DNA from: Fremontodendron californicum
Taxonomy: Eukaryota > Streptophyta > Magnoliopsida > Malvales > Malvaceae
Direction of reading: 5' to 3'
Assembly (NCBI GenBank): GCA_030761205.1
Contig: JAULJL010000028.1
Location: forward strand, 11,452,001-11,516,000
Length of the DNA stretch: 64,000 bases
Shown: positions 43,665 through 55,655 of the stretch, piece by piece
How positions within the stretch are numbered: position 1 is the first letter of the stretch
How the letters are laid out: each line of letters starts with the position of its first letter
Notes under the pieces: model-generated
Database searches by the model: none
Seen by the model: the letters and a program-made list of their open reading frames with translations, nothing else
Told to the model about the DNA's origin: nothing
Made by a program: the position numbers and the translations under genes

Positions 43665-45591
43665 ATGGAAAACAATCAAAAGGGAAATAAAAAAGTTGGA
43701 AATCAATAAAGAAAAATAAAAATAAATAAGTCAAAAACAAAATCAAAAACAAAGTAAAAAGAAAATTGACCAATCAAACGAAACATCCCTCATGATAGAT
43801 TTGGAAACTTTTTTACAATCAAATTTAGAAAGAAAAAAAAATCAAAGGAAAGGAAAGGAAAGGATGAAAGGAGGCTGAGAAGGAAAAATGATGATTATTT
43901 TCCGGAGATTGGGGGGAGAGGAGCAGAGAAAATAAGGAAAAAGAAAAAGAAAAATCGTTAAAGAATGGAGAGGAGAGAAGAAAAAAGAGGGAAGAAAAAA
44001 TCGAAAATTCGACGATGGGCAAAAATTGAAGAAAAAATTATTCAAGTTAAATACCAACATCTGTCTTCTTTGCAAGAGAAAGCAAAACAACATACCAAAA
44101 AAAAAAAAATCGCTGCAAAACAAAAAAAAAAAAAAAAACTTAGTAAAAAACTAGGCTAGGTTTTTGGGATTTTGCTTAAAAGGATTCTATTTCAAGCATA
44201 ATCAAAGAAGAAAAGGATGAAAATAGACTATGAAGAAAAATAAGGGTTGTTTTCTTGAGATTTGGACGTGGATTTTGATGAAGCATATGGTGGCGGTTTC
44301 ATTTTTTTCGGGTATCAGTGGCGGTAGGCTTTTCTCGAGGTTGATAATGACCGAAATGGAGGAAGGTGGTTGTTAGGGTTTCTCAAGTAGGAGGAAGAAC
44401 AACGAGTTAGAGAAGAAAAAAAAAATGAATTTTAGGGTTTTAAAACCCTTACATATGCATCCCCAAAATAATACCATTTAGAGCCTCCTTTAATGCTCTG
44501 AACGACGTTGCAAAGGGAAAATTATAAAAAAGAAAGCTCCTTGAAAAGTATAATCCCAACCAGCTTGAGTCAAACACAAACTTTGGGCAATTGAATTTTC
44601 TTAATTAGTGATAGGTTCTATAGAAATTAGACGATCCTATTTGGTCAAATACCTAACAATAAATTCCTATATTCTTTTCATTACAGTATTTCTGAATAAG
44701 AGTACGAAAAACAAGCTTAGAAGTTTTTCATTGATGATAATGACGATATTGATGCTACTGATGACGCTATTGATGATCGTGACCTTAATACGGAGTTGGA
44801 GCTTCTAACTATGATGAATGCATTAATATGGATATGATGTCAGAAATAGATCGATTCTATATCACCTTTAATTCAAACTAGTTAAAGCAAGTCTCTTTGC
44901 ATAATATAGATTCCAAACATTCATGATCTGAATATGAATGAGGCAAATTACTTACCGCTCGGTTTATTAGTGAACTATCTCTAATAATACTAAATGGATA
45001 ACATATCTACACTTTTTGTATTGTTTAATTATTCAAAAAACTATTGTTTAGTCCAGATTTGTTAAGCCCGAGACTCATCCAAATTAGACATGCATGCAGT
45101 AATATAATAAATAAAATACGTGTCAAATAAATAAATAAAAATACATAGCAAGCATATACCCAAAAAAAAGTCCAAATCGTCAAGTGAGCTAGATAAATAT
45201 ACTTTCTATTAAAATAAAAATTTAAGTAATTTTTATTTTAAAATAAAAAAATAATCTAATACGGTAGTTAAAATAATAATAGTCACAATGACATATTCCA
45301 ATATTTTATAATTTTTTATTTATTTATATTTTAAGGAAAAAAGTAAAATGACAAAGAAGGTTAAAAATTATGTATGTGCAAAGAAAAATCTAAAATCTCT
45401 TTTTGCCAAAGATCATTTACTTTGATAAGATTAGAGTGGAGATAAAATATATCTATATCACATATGTTAAATTTAGAGTAATTTGAGTATATAAATATAT
45501 AAAAAAAAAAATCTCTTTAATTATTATCCATTGATTTTAATTAAGTTGAATGTGTATGTTAACAGATTGACAGATAATAATTGATCTTTAG
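43665..45591. other. Intergenic sequence, no gene recognised
   Basis: A purine-rich block (43830-44160) and AT-rich DNA; open frames on either strand are low complexity. 44700-44840 has GATGATAATGACGATATTGATG words but no family signature. Confidence 0.45.
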
Positions 45592-45913
45592 TAAGAGGTA
45601 AACATGTCCACGGATCGGCTTATCTGCTCAACTTGATAGATTTGGTCTGAATTGGACGAGCCTGAACAGGAATTTTTATTATCTGGATCGGCTCGATCCG
45701 ACTCGAATTATTATATATTTTATAAAAAAATATATTTAAATTTAATTATAAAAATATATAAATATTAATATAAAATAATTTTTAAATTTAATTTTTAATA
45801 TTTATTAAATAATAAAATAAGTTTTCGAGCCGAACTTGACTCGAGTTTGGACAAATAAAAATAAAATATTTCAAACTCGGGTCTGACCTGACTCGACCCA
45901 TAAACACCTCTAA
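45592..45913. mobile_element. M2 family hAT-like element
   Basis: It starts TAAGAGGTAAACATGTCCAC and, in reverse, ends TTAGAGGTGTTTATGGGTCG. The core has ATTATATATTTTATAAAAAA and AATATAAAATAATTTTTAAA words and the flanks have GGATCGGCTCGATCC-type inverted words. TAAGAGGTA recurs right after the end, but it overlaps the left terminal repeat, so I do not count it as a target duplication. Confidence 0.65.
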
Positions 45914-46204
45914 TAAGAGGTATAATTCTTAATATTATGATTGAAATTGGAAACAACTTATTTGTCCTAAATTTTGTTTACAAAAGAAAATGTGAATCTT
46001 TTGGACCGTTATTCTTTTATATATAATTTATACATATTTTGGAATGTTATTACTTGTGATTTATGGATTGTCTTTGTCTGCCATATGAATTATTTTGAAG
46101 CTAACAGTAAAATGAACCAATACAGGACAAATGATTGGACACGGAATATATCTTATTAAAAAAAACGGAGTATTAAAAAGCAATTTCAATATAAAAGTTA
46201 TAAC

Positions 46205-46467
46205 TAGATTTGTTCATAAATTTGATTAGGTCGCCGTTCGATTTTTTTGAGATTTTTTATTTAAGCTTGATTTGAAAATTTGTTTTACTATTTAAAAAAA
46301 ATATTAAAATATTATTTTTATATTTTATAATTAAAAAAATATTTTTTATTACTAAATAGGAATTCGAGCCGAATTGAGCTGAATTAAATAAATCTATGAC
46401 TAAGCTCGATTCAATACTAGCCGGACCTGTTGGATCGGACGGATAACTCGACTTTTAAATATCTCTA
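46205..46467. mobile_element. M2 family hAT-like element with perfect 8-bp target duplication
   Basis: GTTATAAC flanks both sides (46197-46204 and 46468-46475). It begins TAGATTTGTTCATAAATTTG and, in reverse, ends TAGAGATATTTAAAAG. Between lie GGTCGCCGTTCG and GAGCCGAATTGAGC words around an AT-rich core. 263 bp, noncoding. This copy anchors the family to the hAT superfamily. Confidence 0.85.
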
Positions 46468-46859
46468 GTTATAACATGGTTGAAATTTAAAAAATAAAAA
46501 AAAATTACGGTGATTCGATTATTCAAGTGATCGGTTTTGTATTTGATAACTTCAATAAGAATGAGGATTAGCTGTATACAAAGAAGAAATTTAAGGAAAG
46601 AAAAAAAAAGAAAATATTGTAAAATAAAGATAAAATATAAAAATACTAAAAGTCAAGATAATTGAAATTACATTATTGTTGGACCCGTTTATATATTGAA
46701 AACCCATATTTATATTTACAATTTAGAAAGTTCCTAAACCTAATTGCTATCCATTACTTCATATGCTTGATCATAGATGATAATCGTCCCTCATACTACT
46801 CTCCACTCCATGTAACTATTAGTTAAATCTCTATGTTAACCGCTGCTGAATTTCTTACC

Positions 46860-47430
46860 TTTAAATCGAGCTTCTTTCTGTCTCAATATATATATTGGAG
46901 TCTAAAATTCCCAAAGGAGCAGAGAAAGTAGCTAGCACACAACCGACCTCATTCTTCAACACTCCCCCACACCCAGCAGGCCCCGGTCTTTGTCTCGCAG
47001 CCCCATCCACATTAAATTTCAAGAAACCGACCAAGAAGAAACCGGGTTATTCCACCACAATGCATCCGAAATCCCATCCTCCCCTTTTATTGCCCAAATC
47101 CAAGACAGCAATCGTAATTTCACAACAAAAATAAGCTCCTCCATCTTCCATTCCTTTTTATCAATCACAAAGACCAAATTGCTGTTGTTCAGAGTCCACA
47201 TGGTTATGTCAACCAAGACCAATTATCTTGCTTCATACCTAACACATTTTTTCTTCATCATCGAACTGGATAAGGAAATGGTTTCCTGCTAGTTTCTTTA
47301 CCTCCATGTCCAACACTCCTTGTACTCTAAAATTTTTCAACTCTATGGATGGTATCCTCATTTACCGATTTATTTTTTACATTTGATGAAACCAAGTCCC
47401 CCAAAAGAACCTGTTTGTAGGATCTCTTAT
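46860..47430 (-). pseudogene. LINE-type RNase H fragment
   Basis: On the minus strand, from about 47030 down to 46868, a frame reads KFNVDGAARQRPGPAGCGGV and then ATFSAPLGILDSN, the beginning of the plant RVT_3-type RNase H found at the C-terminus of LINE polyproteins (catalytic Asp in VDGAA). The preceding sequence on the same strand (47430-47035) has gene-like composition but is broken by shifts and stops and I cannot assign it. The fragment ends abruptly at about 46868, well short of the full domain. Plus-strand frames here are antisense shadows. Confidence 0.7.
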
Positions 47431-47702
47431 ATCTTACTCAATTGTCTGGCTTTGGATTAAACTCGACCTCCTCGTCTCGATCTGTACTTGCACAATCCTT
47501 ACTCAACTCAGCAATACATTTCTTTACCTCTTTTATTGTGCTAAATATTCTCTAACACAAAATGTGGAATCCCTTGGTAACTACCTAACACTTGCTCAAT
47601 AACTACCCATTTATGCTAAATTTTACTAACAAAGGTTAATTGCCATAAAGCTCTAATCATTTTAAACTCTTTAGGCTTCCATATAAGTGTGGGTTTTTTT
47701 CC

Positions 47703-48204
47703 TAGGATGACAATGGATAGTAAAAAATTAGATATTCGATATTATTCGATTTATTTTTTTGCGGATTCGGGGCTTCATATAATTTTTCGATTCGGATATT
47801 AGATTTACTATCCCTAGTGGATTCGGAGTGGATTCAATATGAACCTTTGGATATCTGTTATCAGAATCCGCTTTGATTTTGATGTGGATATTGTCAGATA
47901 TCCGAATCCGTTATACGAATTTGCTTTTTTATATGGATAACGGATTCGGATATCCAAATCCGATATTCATTTACATATTTAATTCTTGTTTAATTTTATA
48001 TTTTTATTTTTTTTTAAAATGTTTTAATAAATACGGATATTTAGCGGCTTCGAATATCAAACGGATATTACTTTTTAAATTTGATCGGATGCGGATAGTA
48101 ATATTCGGATAATAAGCGAATAATAAATAGATTCAAATTTCGAATAAATTAAACGGATTCAGATATTTAAAAAATTACAGATATCCGATCCACCGCCATT
48201 TCTA
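47703..48204. mobile_element. M3 family hAT-like element, 502 bp
   Basis: The ends TAGGATGACAATGGATAG and, in reverse, TAGAAATGGCGGTGGATCGG are inverted. The flanks TTTTTTCC and TTTCTTCC agree at 7 of 8. The body is rich in GGATATCCGAATCCG words. The same family appears at 51541 and 63647. Confidence 0.8.
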
Positions 48205-48554
48205 TTTCTTCCACTTAAACTTATAGCAAGACACTCAAATTCGACTTTAAGTGTGCTCTATTATCCTATTTATTTAATTAATTATTAATTATCACTTTTA
48301 ATCTAATTAGTATTAACGATCTAAATTGGGTTAGACTTATGTATCTAATTACCTTTGCCCAAATTCTATTGATTATTTTTTTTGTCTCAACGCTTATATT
48401 TCTTTGTAATTATTTTTATATTAATGTTGTATTCTGTAGTTTGTTTTGTTTTTTTCCTAAAAAATGTTTGACTATAGGAAAGAAAATTAAAAGAAAAAAT
48501 TAATCTTTTCCTGCGTATAAAACCATTCATATTGTCGCCTACATACTTTGCGCA

Positions 48555-48817
48555 TAGAGGTGTTATGGGCTGGGCGGATCACGGCCGGATTTTTTTGAGA
48601 TCCTTTATCTAAATCCGTTTTGGATCGATTCCAAAATTTGTTTCACTGTTTTAAAAATTATTTTTATATTAATATTTATATATTTTTATAATTAAAAATA
48701 TATTTTATTAATAAATACTAATTCGGGTCGGGTCAAACCGACCCGAATTTAAAAAATTTATGTCCAAACCCGATCCAATACGGATTGGACGGATAATCCG
48801 ACTCTTGAACAGGTCTA
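48555..48817. mobile_element. M2 family hAT-like element
   Basis: It starts TAGAGGTGTTATGGGCTGGG and ends GAACAGGTCTA. The core is ATTAATATTTATATATTTTT. The flanks TTTGCGCA and TTAATGCA agree at only 5 of 8, so the target duplication is doubtful. Confidence 0.7.
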
Positions 48818-49845
48818 TTAATGCACATATACATATATTGCGTTTCCAATCCAAAAAAAATAAAAGAAGAAAAAAATATACAATTATTTAAGATTTTACT
48901 AACGAATATATTATATTTACTTAAAATAGTTATTAAGATGTTATTTATTGTAATGTTTTGTATTAAATATAATAATTGACATATGATGAATTTCAATATA
49001 TGAAATGACAATTTTATTTAATATTATAATAATAATCAAAATCAAAATTTGGTTTTTTTTACTAATTCAATTTTGCAATTTTTATTTAACTATTTCAATT
49101 TTAATAAATTTAATTCTTACATTTTTATTAAATTTAATTTAAGAATAATTGATAATAGTGTTAAATTTCTGCACTTAAATTTGACTTTTTTGTTAATGAC
49201 ATGACATGTCAAGTTGAACTTTTTAGTCACATGACATATATTAATGCAAAAAAAAAAAAATTCTTTGGATAAAAACAATTTAATTATTATTTAATTAAAA
49301 TAAAATGTGTAAATTTTGTAACTAATATGTGCATGTAATAAAAAAATGAATTCACTTTAGCATGCCAAATGACCACATCCAAAATTTTAATTACATTATC
49401 AGTTATTTAAATCGATTTTTAATACAAATATATGATTAAATTTATTAAAATTAACATAAAGAGACTAAAACTGTTAAAATAAAAATACTAAATTAATTTT
49501 TTTTACTTATAGTAATGTTTTAAAAATGACATTAAGTCAGTGGTTAATAAAATCAATTATTTTATTTTATGGTCGTAAATTGTAAGCCTCAACTCATTAA
49601 ATTAATATTTATATGGGGAACATATAACACTGTAGTAATTTAATAGTACTAAGTAGAAATAAAGAAGGTAGTTGGCAGTAATTATCAATGTGTCAGCTAA
49701 TTAAAACTGACAAGGTTCACCAACAATTAAGAGTCCTCTACCTCCTCCATTATGGGTTTTATAAATTATGAAAATTTCAGGCACTAAAACTGAACTTGAT
49801 TAATAAGTGAAATATTTTAAGATATTTTTTAAGATTATTATTTAA
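48818..49845. other. AT-rich intergenic sequence, no gene
   Basis: Only short, AT-driven frames are present. A TGACATGACATGTCA-like palindrome lies near 49196-49210. I found no bounded element. Confidence 0.45.
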
Positions 49846-51470
49846 AATTTTGTTAATGATTTTTTTAGAATTTTTTTTAAGGTTAGTTAATATATTATTT
49901 ATAAGAAAAAAATATTAAAATCTCTTGAGATTTGGATATAATTTCAGATATCTTTTGAGGTTTGGATAATACCTTTTTTCCCTTTTGAAGTTTGGAACTC
50001 TCTTTTTCCCTGAAAATTAATATCATGCCAAAATTATACTTCTATGGTATATAACATGTTTATGGTTGGCAAAATAATTCAAACCGTCGGGTTAGACAGA
50101 TAATTTCAAAAAAATAACAGGTTTGAGTCGGATTCGGGTTTACCATAAACCCGAATTTACCCGTCCCCGATTATTTTTTTTATTTTTCTAACTTTTAATT
50201 TTTTATATATGTTAATTTTATATATTATTAGGGTGAGCATTCAGTCGGTTTGGTTGGTTCGATTTCAAATTTTCGAAAATCGATTAAACCGACTAAATTT
50301 ATAAAATCGACCGAATCGATCGACAAAGATTCTAAAATCAAAAAAATTAAAACCAACTTAAGTCGGTCGGTTCGGTCGGTTTAATCAGTTTTAACTGTTT
50401 AAAAAATAATTTATTTATTGTATATTATATATTATTATATAATATAAATGATATATTATATTATATATAATTTTAAATTATTATATAAATAATTGTATTT
50501 AAAATAAAATTAAAAGGCTCAGTTAGTTCCGTCTATTCGGGATGGGATTTGGGGGTTTTTTTCGAGGTCGGGTTCGAGGGCTAAAATTTTAAATAAAATC
50601 GAATTCGGGACGGTTTCGAGTATATCTAAACGGACCTTTTATAGGGAAAAGTATTAAAACCCCATGATGTTTGATCATAATTTCAGATACCCCCTATAGT
50701 TTGGATAATACCCTCTTCCCCCAAAAAAAAAATTAATATCATGCCAAAACTGCCCTTCTATGGCATAGAACATGTTTAGGGTTGGCAAAATAATCCGAAC
50801 TGTCGGGTCAAGCAGGTAATTTCAAAAAATAACGGGTTTGGGTCGGGTTCGAATTTACCATAAACCCGAATTGAACTATTTAAAAAATAATTTATTTATA
50901 TTATATATAATTTTAAATTATTATATAAATAATTATATTTAAAATAAAATTAAAATGGTCAATTAGTTTAGTCTATTCGGAATGGGATCGAGGGTCTTTT
51001 CGGAGTTGGGTTCGAGTCGGAGGCTAAAATTTTAAATAAAATCGGGTTCGGGTCCGAACTGATGGAATTCGGTTCGGGTCAGTACGATTTTTGATTCTAT
51101 TTGGCTCGATAACCGCAAAGTGTTAAAAACCAGAATACTGCACATTAACCGCAATTTTTGTTTAAAACCGAACCTAACCGAACCCCCTAATCGTGGGTTA
51201 TCTCCAAAAACCTTAAAGGATAAAATTGTCATTTGATTCTTTTATAACTTGAATAGGGGGTAAAGTGGAATTTTCAAAACTTTAGGGGGTAAGTGAAATT
51301 TTCATTAAACTCTAGGGGGTAAGTGTCTTTTACCCTATTTATAATAATAATATTGTATTAAATATGGTAGTTGACAATTTTATTCATCATTTTTAATGCA
51401 TTGGGTGAAGATGTTATTATATATAGTAACCTTAAAGAGTGTATTTAGATTACTCGTTAACAAAATCCTA
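49846..51470. mobile_element. M4 MITE split by a tandem pair of TIR elements
   Basis: M4 sequence occupies about 49846-49903 and resumes at 51336-51470. Between them (49904-51335) sits a pair of copies of another element, about 740 and 690 bp, starting near 49904 and 50643. TATTTATA occurs on both sides (49896-49903 and 51336-51343), an 8-bp target duplication. The element's ends are AGGGAAAAGTATTAAAACCC (second copy) and, in reverse, GGGTAAAAGACACTTACCCC. Both copies carry AATTAATATCATGCC and the downstream GTTGGCAAAATAAT word. Confidence 0.7.
50225..50400. repeat. Segment with TAGGGTGAGCATTC start inside the first tandem copy
   Basis: It begins TTAGGGTGAGCATTCAGTCG and is packed with TCGGTCGGTT/AACCGAC words. 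It interrupts the similarity between the two tandem copies, so it is probably a separate small insertion. Its right end is not clear. Confidence 0.5.
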
Positions 51471-52053
51471 TTATTTATAGTAATATATTCACTCAATGTT
51501 TTGAAAATTATGAAAAGTTGTCAATTATTACATTTAATATTAGAGATGACAATATTTGATCTTCATACCGATCTGCTTCTAATGAGGAGATTTTTTATTT
51601 TTTTTTTAAGTAGGGCAGGGTGGAGCATGGCGGTTTTGATAAATATTTTCTCCGCTCCGTCTCGTCTTGACTTTTGAAATTATTATTTTACCCTTAAAAT
51701 ATTTTATAATTTTAGTATATATACTAATATTATATATATATTCAGTAAATATGTGTATTTTATATATATACTAAAATTATGTTCATGAATAAATTATAAT
51801 ATTTTTTTATAATATTAAATTAAAATTAATTAATAAAAAGTGGGGTGGAACGATTATGAATGCAACCGACATCCATGGAGGCGAGGCAAGGGTTTTCAAC
51901 ATCTATGCAAGAGCGAAACGGAGGTGGATAAGGCAATTCCGCTCCCGTTCTCCTCCATTGCCATTCCTATTTAATATAATGTTATTACTATAAAAAGTAT
52001 ATTAATTAACCGTAAAAAGTGCCCTAAGAGCACATGTTAGTAAGACCCTAATA
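51471..52053. mobile_element. M4 MITE in reverse orientation, split by an M3 element
   Basis: 51471-51540 and 51970-52053 together make a reverse M4 copy lacking its first 40 or so bases. They are interrupted by the M3-type insertion at 51541-51969. Confidence 0.75.
51541..51969. mobile_element. M3 family hAT-like element with perfect 8-bp target duplication
   Basis: TTTAATAT flanks both sides (51533-51540 and 51970-51977). The ends TAGAGATGACAAT and, in reverse, TAGGAATGGCAAT are 13-bp inverted repeats. 429 bp, noncoding, with GGGGTGGAACG and GAGCGAAACGGAGG words. This is the clearest M3 insertion and splits an M4 MITE. Confidence 0.9.
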
Positions 52054-52093
52054 ATAATAATAATAATTATAAGTGGCATATTTATGATAATAG

Positions 52094-52268
52094 GGTTTTG
52101 CTAACGAGTGTCCTTATAATATTTTTTAATATTAATTAATATATTAATAATATTGTACTAAATGCAATAATAAAAAAAAAATCATCATTTTCAATATATT
52201 GTATGAAGATAATATTATATATAATAATTTAAAAAAAAATACCTTTAAGATACTCATTAATAAAATCC
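52094..52268. mobile_element. M4 family MITE, direct copy
   Basis: It starts GGTTTTGCTAACGAGTGTCC and ends with TTAATAAAATCC. TA flanks it on both sides. The interior is AT-rich and has ATCATTTTCAATATATTG, matching the copy at 7741. Confidence 0.7.
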
Positions 52269-53445
52269 TATCGTATATCGAAAACTAAAAGCATTTGTAT
52301 TATTAATATATAATTATATTTCTTTTACTATTCATATAAAAGAAGGGAGAATAAGGTAAGTTCATTAGATGAAATCGTGAAAGTTTGTACCAAAATAGTA
52401 AATATATAATTGAAAAAAAAATTAAATTTCATAAAGTATAATCAATAACATAAAACATCAGTAATAATTAAAAAAGTATATATACCAAAAATTTAATCAA
52501 AAGGTGAACTTTTTGTCATAATTTTTATTAAAATACACTTTTACCAACAAAAAAACAACTTGTTCAAATTAGTTAAAAGTTTGTATATTTAAACTATTTA
52601 ACAAAGTCTAAGGGTTTGATTTTCAATTCTAGATTTTACTAAATCAATTTTAAGGGAAATTTTCACCAATTTTACATTAATCTAGTCCTAAAAATAATAT
52701 CAATTTAATCATGAACTTTTTATTTTTTTGTCAAAAAAAATTTAGGTGAGGTGAGACTATTTCAATTCAAGGTCAGAGTATGCTACAAGTTTTAGAGAAT
52801 GCTAACAGTGATATTTGCATATCAGATCACCCACCAAGTGAGACTATTTATGAGACTTGAATCATGATACTTGTCAAAACGTTAATAAATATTCAACCAA
52901 CCAAATTTTTTTTATTTTAGTTCCCTATTCATAGGCCTTGGAAACATAAATGAACATAGGATTAATAATTATTAGTTATATTTTCTTTTTGAAAAAAAAA
53001 AAGGGGAAGACTTATCTTGTTTCTTAATTAAACTTCTTGAATCCTTACGATGGTTATTGAAATTTCTTTTAATAGTTTATCTTTTAGTGTGTTCCATAAT
53101 ATATATTAAAATTCACTTAATAAAAAAATATTTAATAAAATAAATAAGTAAAAAAATTACTTATTACTTAACTTAAAACAGGCTTAGTCAATTTTCTTTT
53201 TAAAAATTTTTATATGGGGCTATAATACTTTATAAAAATTTACCTTCTACAAAGCTACTTAATTTTCTGCTCAATCGATTTCACTTGACATAAAATTCTT
53301 TAATAATCTTAATTCTTAAACCTCTCTTTCAAATTCCTAATCCAACAATCTCACAAGTAAATTTATATTTCTATTCCTTTGCTTTTCACTGATTTCTTTC
53401 TTTTATATATTTCTTTTGTTTGTTCATTTTAATTATGCGAAATTT
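52269..53445. other. AT-rich intergenic sequence, no gene
   Basis: No open frame of note, no bounded repeat and no RNA gene is visible. Confidence 0.45.
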
Positions 53446-53749
53446 TAGATCTATTCATGAATCGGGTCAAGTCGGGCTGCGACTCAAAAAATATTTTTTT
53501 CCTTACCCAAATTCGTTTGACCCAGCCAAAAAATCCATTTTACGGTTTAAAAATATTAAAATATTAAAAAAAAACTTTATATTAATATATATTATAATTA
53601 AATTTAAATATAAATATTTTTATTTAATAAATAGTAATTCAAGTCGAACAGGATCAATCCGAATTACAAAAGAATTTACTCAAACCTAATCCAATCCGAA
53701 TCGAGTCTATCAGGTCAGGCGAGTTACCCAACCTTTAGACAGATCTGTA
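53446..53749. mobile_element. M2 family element, no target duplication left
   Basis: It starts TAGATCTATTCATGAATCGG and ends CAGATCTGTA, with the core ATATATTATAATTAAATTTA. The flanks do not match. Confidence 0.65.
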
Positions 53750-54518
53750 GTGTACATTGTTTTTTTTTATATATATATATATATATTTGTTTTGTTTGTT
53801 AATTTTAATCATGTAAAGTCTACAAAAATGATATTTTCACTTGACAAGATTTAATAAAACCCTAGATGCTGGTTTTTAATTTCGATCCTGTCTGGTTCCT
53901 TTTATTGAAACTTGGGAACTTTTTCTTTGTCAGCGATTAAGATCGTCTCCTACCTTGTGGGAATGGGGTAATTTTGTGAATATAAATAATGGACATTTGG
54001 GAACCATAAAGAACTGAGTAATTGATTTTGGGAGAATTTTTTTTTTTTTTTTGCTAATTAAAATGAAACCTGTTCAAGAAAGAATTCAAACTTATTTTAT
54101 ACTTAAACTTATTTTTTGTAAGGCATACGTATCTTATTACATTTATTAACATAAAATATAAATTTATATATAGGTAATATACTAATAAAAAAATAAACTT
54201 ACAAAATTTATGAAAATTTGAAGTTATAGTCTACTTAAAAAAAACACCTTTGATACTTGATAGGAGATTTGGAGTTTTATTAAGAAAGTTAAAATATAAA
54301 TTTGATTTTTGTTAAATTTATATAGTTTTCATTTAACACTTGTGATAAACTTTTTAAATTTGTAAGCAATGATGGTGAATACAATAAACAACAAATAGTA
54401 GTATAATTTTAAATCTTTTTAAATTATAATACATAAAATTAGGTAACGAAAAGTGCATAGTAAAAGAATAAAATTAATAATTTAAATTTGCAAATTTTAC
54501 TTTAAATTTATTCAATAT

Positions 54519-54566
<48 letters not shown>

Positions 54567-54912
54567 ATTTTCAAAAAAAAATCGGGAGCCAAAACCCCCT
54601 CGGACTCCTATTACCAATTGTCTATGAAGAGAGAGAGACGGACACTGGTCACTAAGCAATGCGTGAGTGAGGCTTTTTGAGTTTTGACCCTTCTCTTTCG
54701 CTTTTTTTTTTTTCCTCTGTAAAATTGAGTCTTTTATATTTAAATTTTAACAAGCTTTTCACATGCAAATTAAATGAAGAAAGATTAAAATAGCAATGCA
54801 TAATCCGATAAACAATAAAATATTAAAAAAAAAAATTGTCAAGATGTTAACTCGAAGCTACAACTCTTTTTTATCTCTTTCAATCTTTAACTAGTGCACG
54901 AGATTTTCTGTC
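53750..54912. other. AT-rich intergenic sequence with microsatellites
   Basis: (TA)n tracts lie at 53769-53789 and 54520-54562. 54580-54710 is a slightly GC-richer patch with no coding signature. No gene is recognised. Confidence 0.5.
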
Positions 54913-55228
54913 TAGACCTGTTCATAGGTCGGATAGTCCGCCCGATAGGCCTGATTTTTATTGGGTCAGGCCTAGGTAAGAGTTTTGGTGATCTTAGCAG
55001 GTCCAGCTCGGTCGGGCCCAGATTACTGTTCATGTATTAAAAGTTTAATTTTTTATTTAAATTTAATTATAAAAAATATAAATATTAATATAAAAATACT
55101 TTTTTATTTTTTATTATTATTTTAAATAGTGATCTGGGCAGGCGGGCCAACATGGACCGGCCCAAGGTCGAGCCTCGATAAGGTAAAAAAATTATCCGGG
55201 CCACGGCTCGGCTTAGCCCCGTCCATGG
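54913..55228. mobile_element. M2 family element, right end uncertain
   Basis: It starts TAGACCTGTTCATAGGTCGG, has the AATTATAAAAAATATAAATA core, and GCGGGCCAACATGGACCGG words in the right arm. The exact right end is blurred near GTCCATGG (55222). Confidence 0.6.
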
Positions 55229-55655
55229 TATTTAGTATTTACTCACTACTTCTATTGGGTTTTTTTTTTTATATTTCTTGGGCTATATTTATATTAGTTC
55301 TTACACAGTTAAAGTATATGTAAGTTGTTCTTGTACTATAGTCAAAAGTGTATTTTAGTATTTGTATTATATAAGTGAGTAATTTAATCCTTATACATTT
55401 AAAATTGGTGCAAATAAGTACAATTAATAATAGTGTTAATGGAAATCGTATAAATGCTGATGTGGACATGTGAAACTGATAAAAAAATAATTTAAAAAAA
55501 ATAATAATGACGTCGTAGTGAAATTTCTTTAAGATTTCATGAAGTGACGGAGTCTCTTTCTAAGCTTCAACTTGGAGTTTGTATGGCAAGACAATTAGTT
55601 AATAAGTTTGCCTACTCACTTATACCCTAAAAAAAAACTCATTTGTAAGTAGAAA
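55229..55655. other. Intergenic sequence, no gene
   Basis: AT-rich, with a TAAAAGTATATTTTAG-like decayed TIR stretch around 55310-55460 (GTTCTTGTACTATAGTC words). Boundaries are not readable. Confidence 0.4.

Noticed and set aside
45592..45922. TAAGAGGTA on both sides of the M2 element, considered as a target duplication
   Set aside because: The left copy overlaps the terminal repeat of the element itself, so the match may be coincidental.
46895..47292. Plus-strand frames of 79 and 100 codons
   Set aside because: They lie antisense to a LINE RNase H fragment whose minus-strand translation is clearly conserved.
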